From positions 248,001 to 312,000 of the forward strand of contig NZ_CP060039.1 in the NCBI RefSeq assembly GCF_014211915.1: 64,000 nucleotides of DNA, written 5' to 3'. The stretch's first letter is position 1; each line of letters opens with the position of its first letter. Shown here piece after piece: positions 41,073 to 49,430 of the stretch. The position numbers and the translations under genes were made by a program. The notes beneath the pieces are model-generated. The model was not told the origin of the DNA. It made no database searches and saw only the letters and a program-made list of their open reading frames with translations. Origin of the DNA: Burkholderia cenocepacia. Lineage in GTDB: Bacteria; Pseudomonadota; Gammaproteobacteria; Burkholderiales; Burkholderiaceae.

Positions 41073-41630
41073 TTATTCGGCAATCGACCGGATGATCTTC
41101 GCCGGATTGCCGCCGACCAGCGTATTCGGCGGGACGTCCCGGGTGACGACGGCCGCGGCTGCGACGACCGCATTCTCGCCGATCGTCACGCCGCCGATGA
41201 TCGTCGCGCCCGCGCCGATCCACACGTTCCGCTCGATCACGATCGGCTTCGCGATCACGCCGTCGCGCCGCCGCGAAGGCTCGACCGGATGACCGGACGT
41301 GATCAGGCTGACGTTCGGGCCGATCATCACGTCGTCGCCGATCTCGAGTCCGCCCAGGTCGTAGAACGTGCAGTTCTGATTGACGAACACGTTGCGTCCG
41401 AGCTTCATACCGGCGCCGCCCGTCGCATGGAATGGCGGGATCAGCATGAAGCCGTCGTCCACCTGCGAGCCGATCAGTTCACCGAACAATGCGCGTACGT
41501 CCGCCGCATCGTCGAACGTCAGGCGGTTGAGCCGCGCGGTGATCGCCATCGCCCGCTTGACCTCGGCCACCATGGCCGCCGATTCGGGCGTTCTGCGCGG
41601 AATGATCGTGGTGCGATCGTCGGTTGTCAT
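41073..41630 (-). CDS. Sugar O-acetyltransferase (maltose/galactoside acetyltransferase family)
   Basis: A 185-residue left-handed beta-helix acetyltransferase of the LacA/Maa/NodL group. A short N-terminal helical region is followed by hexapeptide repeats (VFVNQNCTFYDLGGLEIGDDVMIGPNVSLITSGHP, with the catalytic histidine in SGHP, and IVIERNVWIGAGATIIGGVTIG). It transfers acetyl from acetyl-CoA to a sugar hydroxyl. The length matches the family. Its 3' end is 47 bases from the last unit of the repeat array, and an operator-like palindrome lies about 150 bases upstream. Confidence 0.92.
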   Translation of the reverse strand: MTTDDRTTIIPRRTPESAAMVAEVKRAMAITARLNRLTFDDAADVRALFGELIGSQVDDGFMLIPPFHATGGAGMKLGRNVFVNQNCTFYDLGGLEIGDDVMIGPNVSLITSGHPVEPSRRRDGVIAKPIVIERNVWIGAGATIIGGVTIGENAVVAAAAVVTRDVPPNTLVGGNPAKIIRSIAE

Positions 41631-41780
41631 GCGTGACTTGTCTCCGGTGAGTGCGACGGTGCGTGATGCGTCGGCGACCGCGGCCGGGCGATTGCGTTAC
41701 CGTATGCGCGGGTACTGGGCCATGAGCCGGGCGCAATGTAGCAATGCTGGTTCGCGCCAAGGATTTCTCTGAATTTTCAT

Positions 41781-41806
41781 AACTAGTTTTTCTATAACTA
41801 GTTATA
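41781..41806. promoter_or_regulatory. Paired AACTAGTT operator-like palindromes
   Basis: AACTAGTT occurs at 41781-41788 and again at 41796-41803. The second is part of the perfect 14-bp palindrome TATAACTAGTTATA (41793-41806). The 15-bp offset and AT-rich context upstream of the acetyltransferase fit a dimeric repressor site of MarR or TetR type, but no such regulator is encoded nearby. Confidence 0.45.
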
Positions 41807-41930
41807 TTACGAATTTCAGTCCCGCAAGGCTCTGCGGGTCATCTCCCGCGATTCACCGCTGCCCCAACGCATCGAATCAACTGCGTGCAACCGAATCTGG
41901 TACCCGTTGCCGGACGCCCTTGGCCCTGTG

Positions 41931-41958
41931 CCCCTAGCCGGGCGCCCCTAGCCGGGCG
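41931..41958. repeat. 14-bp tandem duplication
   Basis: CCCCTAGCCGGGCG is present twice in direct succession (41931-41944, 41945-41958), with the start of a third copy. It looks like simple slippage in the GC-rich spacer ahead of the GST gene. Confidence 0.8.
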
Positions 41959-42036
41959 CCCCTGTCCCAACCTCCCGCGCTCGGGTACGCTTGAGCATCG
42001 ACCGGATCGACAGCAGCACCCAAACGCGGAGGCGCG

Positions 42037-42651
42037 ATGAAGCTCTACTACTGGCCGAAGACCCGGGCATTCCGGGCGCTGTGGATGCTCGAGGAAATCG
42101 GCGTGGTGTACGAACTCGTGCCGATCGACCTGCGCTCGCACGAACAGGGCAGCGACGCGTTCGTGCAGGTCAACCCGATGGCGAAGCTGCCCGCGCTCGA
42201 CGACGGCAGCGCCCCGTTCGCCGAATCGGGCGCCGTGCTGCTCTATCTTGCCGACCGTTGCCCGGGCGCCGGGCTCGGCGTCGCGCCCGACGATCCGCTG
42301 CGCGGCCGCTTCCTCCAGTGGATGTTCTTCACGCCGACCTGCCTCGAACCGGCGATGGCCGAGAAATTCACCGGCGCATCGGGCAACCCGGTCGCGTTCG
42401 GCTGGGGCAATATCACGCGTGTGCAGCGCGCCCTCGCGCAAGCGCTCGCCCATAGCCGCTGGCTCGTCGGCGAACGCTTCACCGCCGCCGACCTGCTGCT
42501 CGCCAGCACGCTGAAGATCGCGTTCGACGCGCATCTGCTGCCGCACGAAGGCGTGCTCGGCGACTACGTCGCACGCGCCGAGGACCGCGACGCGTTCCGC
42601 CGCGCGGTCGCGATCGAACAGCGCGAAGCGGCGCGTCTGCTGCACGCATGA
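42037..42651 (+). CDS. Glutathione S-transferase family protein
   Basis: A 204-residue cytosolic GST. The N-terminal thioredoxin-like domain (MKLYYWPKTRAFRALWMLEE) has the cis-proline segment KLPALDDG and the glutathione-contacting AESGAVLLYLAD. The C-terminal helical domain contains GERFTAADLLLAS. The Tyr/Ser near the N-terminus needed for thiolate activation is probably Tyr4 or Tyr5. The substrate is unknown; such proteins detoxify electrophiles. Confidence 0.9.
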   Translation: MKLYYWPKTRAFRALWMLEEIGVVYELVPIDLRSHEQGSDAFVQVNPMAKLPALDDGSAPFAESGAVLLYLADRCPGAGLGVAPDDPLRGRFLQWMFFTPTCLEPAMAEKFTGASGNPVAFGWGNITRVQRALAQALAHSRWLVGERFTAADLLLASTLKIAFDAHLLPHEGVLGDYVARAEDRDAFRRAVAIEQREAARLLHA

Positions 42652-42683
42652 CGCGCGACGGGGCGGCGCCCCGCCGCCCTTGA

Positions 42684-43652
42684 TCACGCCTGCGCGGCCG
42701 GCCCCGGCGCCGACGCACCCGCGTCAATCACCACGCCCGGCGAACCGCGCTCGTCGGTATCGACGTCGATCGGCACGACTTCATGAAAATGCGTGTAATC
42801 GATATGCGTGATGCCGTCCTCATCGTGCATCAGGTCGACATAGCGGTGGCCCCAGCGGATCGCGTCATGTGCCCACTCGTGACGCGCCTGCATGACCTGC
42901 GCGGTGGTCTCGTCCGAGCCCTCGATCGTGATCAACAGCGACGCTTCGCGCGCGGCGAGCGACTCGGGCGTCTCGCCGAACAGCGCGCTCGACTCGTCGA
43001 TCACGTGCATCAGGTTCCAGCCGAGCAGGAAGATCGGATGCTCGTTGCGCACGAGCGGCAGGTCGTGAATCTTGCGCAGCGAGTAGCCCTCGTGCGTGCC
43101 TTCGACGCGCATCAGCCGCAGTTTCGCCTGCGCCTCGGCAATCACGTTCTGGCGGGCATTCGCGGCGCGCACCATCAGCGTCATCCGGCCGTTGAGCGGC
43201 CGCACGATCGCGTAGCGCGCGAACAGGATCTTCGCCTGCGGCCGCGAAAACCGCGCGAACACGAGCCCCGTGGCCAGTGCGATGCCCGACATCCCGACGA
43301 AGATCTCCAACGTCGCGACGAGGTGCGCATAGACCGTCTGCGGATGCATGTCGCCGTAGCCGACGGTCGCAAGCGTCTCGACGCTGAAGAAGAACGCGCC
43401 GCCGAAGCCGGCCGGCGACTGGTTCGCGATCGGCGCATGGCCGAGCAGGTAGAGCGTCGCGAAGCCGCCGTTGAGCAGCAGGAACAGCACCGCGAGCGAC
43501 AGGAAGAACACGGGCCAGCTGACCGTCAGCGCGCGATGGTAGAAGTCGCGCCAGCCGAGCGGCGGCATCCCGTACGCGATCACCGGGCGGGTGCCCGACC
43601 AGATCTTGCGGCCACGGCCGCGGGAGGCTGGGGAGGACGAATCGACGTTCAT
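42684..43652 (-). CDS. KirBac-type inward-rectifier potassium channel
   Basis: A 322-residue potassium channel. Two membrane helices (about 44-70 and 106-130) flank a pore loop with the selectivity filter Thr96-Val-Gly-Tyr-Gly-Asp101. The C-terminal 190 residues form the immunoglobulin-like cytoplasmic Kir domain (RLMRVEGTHEGYSLRKIHDLPL, HPIFLLGWNLMHVID). This matches KirBac1.1, known from Burkholderia pseudomallei, in length and motifs. I chose ATG 43652; the in-frame extension upstream is unlike the family. Confidence 0.93.
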   Translation of the reverse strand: MNVDSSSPASRGRGRKIWSGTRPVIAYGMPPLGWRDFYHRALTVSWPVFFLSLAVLFLLLNGGFATLYLLGHAPIANQSPAGFGGAFFFSVETLATVGYGDMHPQTVYAHLVATLEIFVGMSGIALATGLVFARFSRPQAKILFARYAIVRPLNGRMTLMVRAANARQNVIAEAQAKLRLMRVEGTHEGYSLRKIHDLPLVRNEHPIFLLGWNLMHVIDESSALFGETPESLAAREASLLITIEGSDETTAQVMQARHEWAHDAIRWGHRYVDLMHDEDGITHIDYTHFHEVVPIDVDTDERGSPGVVIDAGASAPGPAAQA

Positions 43653-43749
43653 CGCGCGGCGCCGGTTGCAGGGAGGCGATGAGCGTAGCACGCGCGGCGG
43701 CGGGCGGGAATGCGGGCCGGTTTGGAACGGCAACGCGCCGCGCAGGCGT

Positions 43750-43778
43750 AAAAAAGCCGGCCGCACGAGCGGCCGGCT
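43750..43778 (-). terminator. Terminator of the sulfate-binding protein gene
   Basis: AGCCGGCCGC pairs with GCGGCCGGCT around ACGA (43755-43778). On the minus strand it is followed by TTTTTTAC, and it lies about 40 bases beyond the sbp stop. Confidence 0.85.
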
Positions 43779-43816
43779 GCGTCGTCATGCGGGCTCGCGC
43801 GTCGCGCGCACCGCAT

Positions 43817-44836
43817 TCACTTCCGGTCGACGATCACCTGGTCGAACGTGCCGCCGTCGGCGAAATGGGTCTTCTGCGCGTTCGCCCAGCTGCCGAAGAC
43901 CTGCTCGACGCTGAACGTCTTCAGCGCCTTGAACTCGGCCGCATGCTTCTTCAGCACGGCCGCGTCGCGCGGGCGCAAATGGTGCTGCGCGATGATCTCC
44001 TGCGCTTCCGGCGTGTACAGGTAATCGAGATACGCCTGCGCGACCTTGCGCGTGCCCTTCTTGTCGACCACCTTGTCGACGACGGCGACCGGCGGCTCCG
44101 CGAGGATGCTCGCCGACGGATATACGGCGTCGAACTGCGCGCCCGATGCGCCCGTGTCCATCAGCGCGACTTCGTTCTCGAACGTGACGAGCACGTCGCC
44201 GATGCCGCGCTGCGTGAACGTCGTCGTCGCGCCGCGGCCGCCCGAATCGAGCACCGGCACGTTGCGGAAGATCGCCTTCTCGAAGTCGAGCGCCTGCTGG
44301 TCGGTCGCGCCCTTCTGCTTCTGGAAGCCCCATGCGGCGAGATACGCATAGCGGCCGTTGCCCGACGTCTTCGGGTTCGCGATGATCACCTGGACGCCCG
44401 GCTTCGCGAGATCGCTCCAGTCCTTGATCGCCTTCGGGTTGCCCTTGCGCACGAGGAACACCATCGTCGTCGAGTACGGCGAGCTGTTGTCCGGGAAGCG
44501 CGCGCGCCAGTCCTTGGGCAGAAGCTGCCCGCGCTCGGCGAGCAGGTCGATGTCGTTCGGCTGGTTCATCGTCACGACGTCGGCCTGCAACCCCTGCAGC
44601 ACCGACAGCGCCTGCGCGCTCGATGCGCCGTGCGACTGCTTGATCGTGACCGTCTCGCCGGTCTTCTGCTTGTAGGCGGCGGCAAAGCTCGCGTTGATGT
44701 CCTTGTACAGCTCGCGCGTCACGTCGTACGACACGTTCAGGATCGACGTATCCGCGTGCGCGGCCGTCGCCGCCACGACCAGCGCCGCCGCCGCGCCCGT
44801 GTGCAGCCAGCGGCCGATCCCCTTGATGCTTGCCAT
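43817..44836 (-). CDS. sbp: Sulfate ABC transporter substrate-binding protein
   Basis: A 339-residue periplasmic sulfate/thiosulfate-binding protein. The signal peptide covers about 1-28 (ends ATAAHA). The mature start TSILNVSYDVTRELYKDINASF and the motifs SHGASSAQALSVLQGLQADVVTMNQ and NPKTSGNGRYAYLAAWGF are diagnostic. It delivers sulfate to a CysTWA-type permease. No transporter partner lies within this window downstream of it, where a terminator follows, so the rest of the system is elsewhere. Confidence 0.95.
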   Translation of the reverse strand: MASIKGIGRWLHTGAAAALVVAATAAHADTSILNVSYDVTRELYKDINASFAAAYKQKTGETVTIKQSHGASSAQALSVLQGLQADVVTMNQPNDIDLLAERGQLLPKDWRARFPDNSSPYSTTMVFLVRKGNPKAIKDWSDLAKPGVQVIIANPKTSGNGRYAYLAAWGFQKQKGATDQQALDFEKAIFRNVPVLDSGGRGATTTFTQRGIGDVLVTFENEVALMDTGASGAQFDAVYPSASILAEPPVAVVDKVVDKKGTRKVAQAYLDYLYTPEAQEIIAQHHLRPRDAAVLKKHAAEFKALKTFSVEQVFGSWANAQKTHFADGGTFDQVIVDRK

Positions 44837-45287
44837 CGTGATATGCCCCGTTTCCAGTGGTGGTGAATGTGCGTGACCGCACGCGTACGCGCTGTCATCG
44901 AAACGTAAGCGGGCATTCTAGCGGCCGGCCGCGGCGCGCCTTCCAATCAGTCGTGGAAAGCAAATCTCGAATTCTGCTAAACGGCGGCCGGGGCTCGCGC
45001 GCGCCGCCGCCCCGGTGTTAAGATCGCCGCTCAGCCCACTCACGGTTCATCCATGTCCGCTACCCTGCGCTCGCCCTCGATCCTCGCCGCCGTCGCGGCA
45101 GGTGCGCGCGCGGCCGGGCTGAAACTGAAAAAACGACTCCTCGACTGACGGGGACGTCGCGTCCCGTCAGGCGAATGCCGGACGGGATGCCCGCAGGTCG
45201 TTTCATTCTCCTTGCACGCACGCCTCGCTCCGGCACGCTGCCGGCGGAACGGTTCCTTCCCACTCCGTTTCCACCATGAGGCTTTGC
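44837..45287. other. Divergent spacer between sbp and DapA-like gene
   Basis: This 451-bp spacer holds the sbp promoter region, where no sure sigma70 pair was found, and a possible 31-codon ORF at 45053-45148 with a strong hairpin directly after it. I see nothing else that can be supported. Confidence 0.4.
45053..45148 (+). CDS. Possible 31-aa small protein
   Basis: An ATG-started frame encodes MSATLRSPSILAAVAAGARA followed by a basic, hydrophobic tail ending KLKKRLLD. It would form a single amphipathic cationic helix. The ribosome site is weak, so this could be non-coding. Its stop codon lies in the base of a hairpin (45145-45171: TGACGGG(G)AC with GTCCCGTCA). That position would suit either a terminator of a tiny gene or an attenuator ahead of the DapA-like gene at 45288. 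Confidence 0.3.
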   Translation: MSATLRSPSILAAVAAGARAAGLKLKKRLLD

Positions 45288-46181
45288 ATGAACACACGTT
45301 TCGAAGGTATCTGGCTGCCGATCATCACGCCGTTTCATCATGGCGAGGTCGACCATGCGGCGCTCGCGCGGCTCGCGCGCCGCTATGCGGCCGCGGGCAT
45401 CGCAGGCTTCGTCGCGGGTGCGACGACCGGTGAAGGCGTGCTGCTCGACGCGCGCGAACAGGACGCGGTGTTCGCGACGCTGCGCGACGCGGCGCCCGGG
45501 CTGCCTATCGTCGTCGGGCTGACCGCGAGCGCGACGCACTTCGCGGCCGCCCGCGCGCGCGAACTCGCGGCGCTGCGCCCCGACGGGCTGCTCGTCACGC
45601 CACCCGTCTACGTGCGGCCGACGCAGGACGGCATCCGTCGCCATGTCGAAGCGATCGTCGACGCGGCCGACCTGCCGGTGCTCGTCTACAACATCCCGTA
45701 CCGCACCGGCGTGAACGTCGAACTGGACACGCTGCAGGCGCTCGCGTGCGACTCGCGCGTCGCCGGCATCAAGGAATGCGGCGGTACGCTCGACCGGATG
45801 AGCCGGCTCGTGCACGACACGCCGCTCGCGATCCTGTCCGGCGACGACAACCAGAATTTCGCGGCGATGTGCGCGGGGGCGCACGGCGCGATCGCGAGCA
45901 GCGCGCACGTGCTGCCCGAATGGCATGTGCGCATCCACGCGCTACTGCGCGACGGGCGGCTCGCCGATGCGCGGCGCCTGTCGGTCGCGCTGCAGCCGCT
46001 CGTCGCGGCGCTGTTCGCGGAACCCAACCCGGCGCCGGTAAAGGCCGTGCTCGCCGCGCAAGGGTGGTGCGAGGACGGGTTGCGGCTGCCGTTCGTGCCG
46101 GCGAGCGAGGGGTTGCGGGAGCGGTTGGCGGCGATTTGCGCGACGCTCGAGGCGTCCGCGCAAATTACCGCGGCAGCGTAG
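45288..46181 (+). CDS. Dihydrodipicolinate synthase family protein
   Basis: A 297-residue class I aldolase-type TIM barrel. The Schiff-base lysine is Lys162 (AGIKECGG), the catalytic tyrosine Tyr134 (VYNIPYRTG), and the GATTGEG motif spans 44-50. Arg139, which binds the second carboxylate in DapA, is present. True DapA is usually encoded elsewhere in Burkholderia chromosomes, so this may be a paralogue acting on another pyruvate-aldehyde pair. I chose ATG 45288, which follows GAGG; an in-frame ATG four codons earlier is less likely. Confidence 0.85.
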   Translation: MNTRFEGIWLPIITPFHHGEVDHAALARLARRYAAAGIAGFVAGATTGEGVLLDAREQDAVFATLRDAAPGLPIVVGLTASATHFAAARARELAALRPDGLLVTPPVYVRPTQDGIRRHVEAIVDAADLPVLVYNIPYRTGVNVELDTLQALACDSRVAGIKECGGTLDRMSRLVHDTPLAILSGDDNQNFAAMCAGAHGAIASSAHVLPEWHVRIHALLRDGRLADARRLSVALQPLVAALFAEPNPAPVKAVLAAQGWCEDGLRLPFVPASEGLRERLAAICATLEASAQITAAA

Positions 46182-46202
46182 GATTTCGCGCCGAAAACTG
46201 TT

Positions 46203-46583
46203 TCAAACCGTCAAAATCCGTGACGCGCCATACTGCGAAAGATGGCCGTCCGCGGTCACGAGCAACAGCGGTTCGTACCACGCCTGCGCGACGAGCAGGC
46301 GGTCGAATGGATCGAGATGGTAGTGGGGTAGATGACGCACGGCCGCGCCGTGCGCCATTCGAACCGGCAGTTCGCGGTACTCGCTCGTGTTGATCTTGTC
46401 GACCAGACGATCCACATCGACATCCAGCTTTCCCGTCCCGGCCTTGATCGCAACTTCCCAGATACTCACGCTGCTAACGAACACTTCATCGGCAGCGGTG
46501 ATCAAACTGCGCGCGCGAACGCTCAGTTTCGGATCGTTCGCCACTGCCCAGAGAAAGATGTGCGTATCGAACAGCAGCCGCAT
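46203..46583 (-). CDS. VapC-like PIN-domain toxin
   Basis: A 126-residue PIN-domain ribonuclease. The acidic metal-binding residues are Asp6 (LLFDTHIFLW), Glu43 (SIWEVAIKAG), Asp91/Asp94 (HLDPFDRLLVAQA) and Asp112 (VTADGHL). Such toxins cleave tRNA or mRNA. Its start overlaps the stop of the upstream antitoxin gene by one base (TAATG), the classic layout of a type II toxin-antitoxin module. Confidence 0.92.
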   Translation of the reverse strand: MRLLFDTHIFLWAVANDPKLSVRARSLITAADEVFVSSVSIWEVAIKAGTGKLDVDVDRLVDKINTSEYRELPVRMAHGAAVRHLPHYHLDPFDRLLVAQAWYEPLLLVTADGHLSQYGASRILTV

Positions 46584-46810
46584 TACTTCCCCATGAATGC
46601 GGCCAGTTCTTCGACGGAAAGCGGTGCATCGAAATCATCCGCAATCCACATCTGCCCCTCGAGGGCACCGAATGGATGAATCGGCCTGAGCGGCACGAGC
46701 CGGACCGCCTGCTTGCCGGCCTGCGTGATCACGACACGTTCGCCGGCAATCGCGGCATCGAGAAGCCGCTGCAGATCGAGCGTGGCTTCGGGGACAGTGG
46801 CAACTTGCAT
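46583..46810 (-). CDS. VapB-type antitoxin (Phd/YefM-like)
   Basis: A 75-residue antitoxin. The N-terminal half (TLDLQRLLDAAIAGERVVITQAGK) is a Phd/YefM-like DNA-binding fold; the acidic C-terminal half (FDAPLSVEELAAFMGK) should wrap the toxin. The ATG at 46810 follows GGAG at seven bases; longer in-frame starts at 46822 and 46837 lack a site. It is probably autoregulated with its partner through the upstream region. Confidence 0.88.
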   Translation of the reverse strand: MQVATVPEATLDLQRLLDAAIAGERVVITQAGKQAVRLVPLRPIHPFGALEGQMWIADDFDAPLSVEELAAFMGK

Positions 46811-46915
46811 GATGAGCTCCATTGAGTGACCCACCATTGTTGCGACATTCGCGTCATTGCTCCAATAGGCCGAACGTCCAGCCGCTCGGACACTGGCTGG
46901 TCGTCGCGTCCGGAA

Positions 46916-47974
46916 TCACGCCGCAAGCGCTCCCTCCGTCGCCGCCCCCACCGCCTGCGTCACGATCCGCGCGAGCCGGTCGACCGTCGGCGTCGCCGAC
47001 GACGTGCGCCGCAGCAGGATCAGCGGCAGGCTCGGCAGCGCCGGCAGCCCGCACGACGCCGCATCGAGCACGCGCACCGACGCGGGCAGCCCGTAATGCG
47101 AGCGCACCGTCAGCCCGAGACCGGCCGCCGCGGCCGCCCATAAGCCGGCCAGGCTCGGCGTCGTGAACGCGACGCGCCACGGCATACCCGCGCGGTCGAG
47201 CGCATCGGTCGCCGCGCCGAAGAACCGGCACGGCCGGTCGAACACGACGAGCGGCAACGGCTCGCCCGTCGCACGCACGGCACGGCCGCCCTCGCCCTCA
47301 CCGCGCACACCGCCCTCCCCACCCGCATCCCCGCCGCCGTCCATCATCGCGACACGCCCGCCCGCCACCGCGCCGATCCATTGCATCGGCACGTGCGCGA
47401 TCGCCTCGCTGTCGACGCCCGACCGCGACACGAGCGCCGCCGACGCCGGATCGCCCCACACGAGCGCCAGATCGAGCTGGTTCGCATCGAGCCGGTCGAG
47501 CAGATCGGCGTTGCGCGCGACGCGCGCCTCGATCTTCACCTTCGGATGCGCACGCGCGAACCGCCCGAGCACGTCCGGCAGGATCGCCTCGCCGAAATCC
47601 TCCTGCAGCCCGACCCGGACCCAGCCGTCGAGCTTCACGCCGCGCACGGCCGCGGCCGCCTCGTCGTTCAGCTCGATCATCCGCCGCGCGTAGCGCACCA
47701 TCGCGTCGCCGGCGTCGGTCAGCGCGAGCCCGCGCCCGGCTTTCACGAACAGCGGCGTGCCGGCCTGCTCCTCGAGCTTGCGAATCTGCGCGCTCACCGC
47801 CGACGACGAGCGCGCGACGCGGTCGGCCGCCTTCGCGAAACTGCCGAGATCCACGCCCGCGACGAGGCTGCGCAACGCCGCGACGTCGAAGTTGGGCCGC
47901 GCCAGCGCGGCATCGGCCCCCGCGAGCGGCTCGCCGCCGTCGCGCGGAATGTCTTGTCCAGTCATTTCAATCAT
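46916..47974 (-). CDS. LysR family transcriptional regulator with Gly-rich insert
   Basis: A 352-residue LysR protein. The N-terminal winged helix lies at about 30-88 (FDVAALRSLVAGVDLGSFAKAA, SSSAVSAQIRKLEEQ, LTDAGDAMVRYA). The effector domain is interrupted at about 212-240 by a low-complexity Gly/Glu/Arg stretch (MMDGGGDAGGEGG and on), which makes the protein some 40 residues longer than typical LysR members. It is divergent from an MFS transporter 97 bp away and probably controls it. An alternative start is Met4. Confidence 0.88.
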   Translation of the reverse strand: MIEMTGQDIPRDGGEPLAGADAALARPNFDVAALRSLVAGVDLGSFAKAADRVARSSSAVSAQIRKLEEQAGTPLFVKAGRGLALTDAGDAMVRYARRMIELNDEAAAAVRGVKLDGWVRVGLQEDFGEAILPDVLGRFARAHPKVKIEARVARNADLLDRLDANQLDLALVWGDPASAALVSRSGVDSEAIAHVPMQWIGAVAGGRVAMMDGGGDAGGEGGVRGEGEGGRAVRATGEPLPLVVFDRPCRFFGAATDALDRAGMPWRVAFTTPSLAGLWAAAAAGLGLTVRSHYGLPASVRVLDAASCGLPALPSLPLILLRRTSSATPTVDRLARIVTQAVGAATEGALAA

Positions 47975-48019
47975 CCTGTTTCATCGAACGATTCGTCAAA
48001 AACTTTCCGATTTTCAGGA
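47970..48019. promoter_or_regulatory. Inverted repeat in LysR/MFS divergent spacer
   Basis: CATCCTG (47970-47976) and CAGGATG (48013-48019) form a widely spaced inverted repeat with an inner ATCGAACGAT palindrome (47981-47990). The position between a LysR gene and its likely target fits a regulator-binding region. Confidence 0.3.
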
Positions 48020-48071
48020 TGAATGTAGGCCGCCAGACTGTGGACGTCAACTTCGAACCGGGTCTACCGTC

Positions 48072-49355
48072 ATGGATACGTCGTGCATCGCTTCTCCCTC
48101 CTCGCCTGCCCGCGACGTGCGCGGGCCCGCCCATCGCTGGCGCGTGCTGGCGACCGGCGTCGCCGCGAACCTGAGCTTTTCGGCCGCCGCGGCCGGTATT
48201 CCGACCACGGCCGTGTGGATGCGCTCGGCCTATCACCTCGACAACGGCGCGCTCGGCCTCGTGCTCGGCGCGCTCGGCTTCGGCGTCGCGCTGTCCGAGT
48301 TGCCGTGGGGAATCGCCGCCGACCGCTTCGGCGACCGCCGCGTGCTGCTGACCGGGCTCGTCGCGACGGCCGCGATGCTCGCGCTGATGGTGTGCACGAT
48401 CGTCCCGACCGCGCACGCGGTGCCGCCGCTGATGCGCGTCGTCGCGGCGATGTGCTGCGTCGGCCTGCTCGGCGGCAGCGTGAACGGCTCGAGCGGGCGC
48501 GCGGTGATGCGCTGGTTCGGCGAGCGCGAACGCGGGCTCGCGATGAGCATCCGCCAGACGGCCGTCCCGCTCGGCGGCGGCCTCGGCGCGGCGCTGCTGC
48601 CGTCGCTCGCGTCGCATGCCGGCTTCGCCGCGGTGTTCGGTGCGCTGATGCTGCTGTGCGCGGGATCGGCCGCGCTCACGTGGCGCTGGCTGCACGAGCC
48701 GCCCGCCGAGCCGGCCGCGGCGCGCCTCGCTCCACACGTCGCCACGCCTCGCACGGCCCAACGGCCGCAGGCCGCCAGCCACGCGCGCAACCCGCTGGCG
48801 AGCCGCCCGGTGTGGCGGATCGTGCTCGGCATTGGCCTGTTGTGCGCGCCGCAGTTCGCGGTGCTCACGTTCGCGACGGTGTTCCTGCACGACTTCGGCC
48901 GGCTCGGCCTCGCCGGCATCAGCGCGGCGATGGTCGCGCTGCAACTCGGCGCGATGGTGATGCGGGTCTGGAGCGGCCGCCACACCGACCGGCACGGTAA
49001 CCGCCGCGCGTACCTGCGCGGCTCCGTGTTCGTCGCGGCCGGGTCGTTCACGCTGCTTGCGGCGGCCACGGCCGGCAGCCCGCATGTGCCGCTCGCCGCG
49101 ATCGTCGCGATTCTCGTGTTCGCCGGCATCTGCGTGTCGGCCTGGCACGGCGTCGCGTACACGGAGCTCGCGACGCTCGCCGGCGCGAACCACGCGGGCA
49201 CCGCGCTCGGGATGGCGAACACGGTCGTCTACCTCGGGCTGTTCGCGACGCCGCTCGCGATTCCGCCGCTGCTCGCCGCGAGTTCGTGGAGCGTGGTGTG
49301 GCTCGCGGCGGCGCTGGTCGCGAGCGCGACCTATCCGCTGTTCGCGGCGAAATAG
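48072..49355 (+). CDS. MFS transporter
   Basis: A 427-residue major facilitator with about 12 membrane helices in two six-helix halves. The loop 2-3 motif reads GIAADRFGDRRVLLTG, close to the MFS signature, and a second copy WSGRHTDRHGNRRAYLRG occurs in the second half. The central loop (about 205-240) is Pro/Arg/His rich. Substrate unknown. It is divergent from the LysR gene at 46916-47974, which most likely regulates it. The ATG at 48072 sets a normal short N-terminus. Confidence 0.9.
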   Translation: MDTSCIASPSSPARDVRGPAHRWRVLATGVAANLSFSAAAAGIPTTAVWMRSAYHLDNGALGLVLGALGFGVALSELPWGIAADRFGDRRVLLTGLVATAAMLALMVCTIVPTAHAVPPLMRVVAAMCCVGLLGGSVNGSSGRAVMRWFGERERGLAMSIRQTAVPLGGGLGAALLPSLASHAGFAAVFGALMLLCAGSAALTWRWLHEPPAEPAAARLAPHVATPRTAQRPQAASHARNPLASRPVWRIVLGIGLLCAPQFAVLTFATVFLHDFGRLGLAGISAAMVALQLGAMVMRVWSGRHTDRHGNRRAYLRGSVFVAAGSFTLLAAATAGSPHVPLAAIVAILVFAGICVSAWHGVAYTELATLAGANHAGTALGMANTVVYLGLFATPLAIPPLLAASSWSVVWLAAALVASATYPLFAAK

Positions 49356-49430
49356 CCGCCGACCGTTTCACTCGGGCGACTCGGGCGACGCGGGCATCGC
49401 GGCAAAGACCCGCGACGCCCGCTCCCCCCG

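Larger units (their letters stand above)
41631..42036. other. Gene-free spacer, acetyltransferase and GST
   Basis: A 406-bp divergent spacer without a convincing gene. It contains an AT-rich island at 41770-41815 with two AACTAGTT palindromes and a 14-bp perfect tandem duplication at 41931-41958, both listed separately. The AT island would suit a promoter for the acetyltransferase. Confidence 0.5.
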
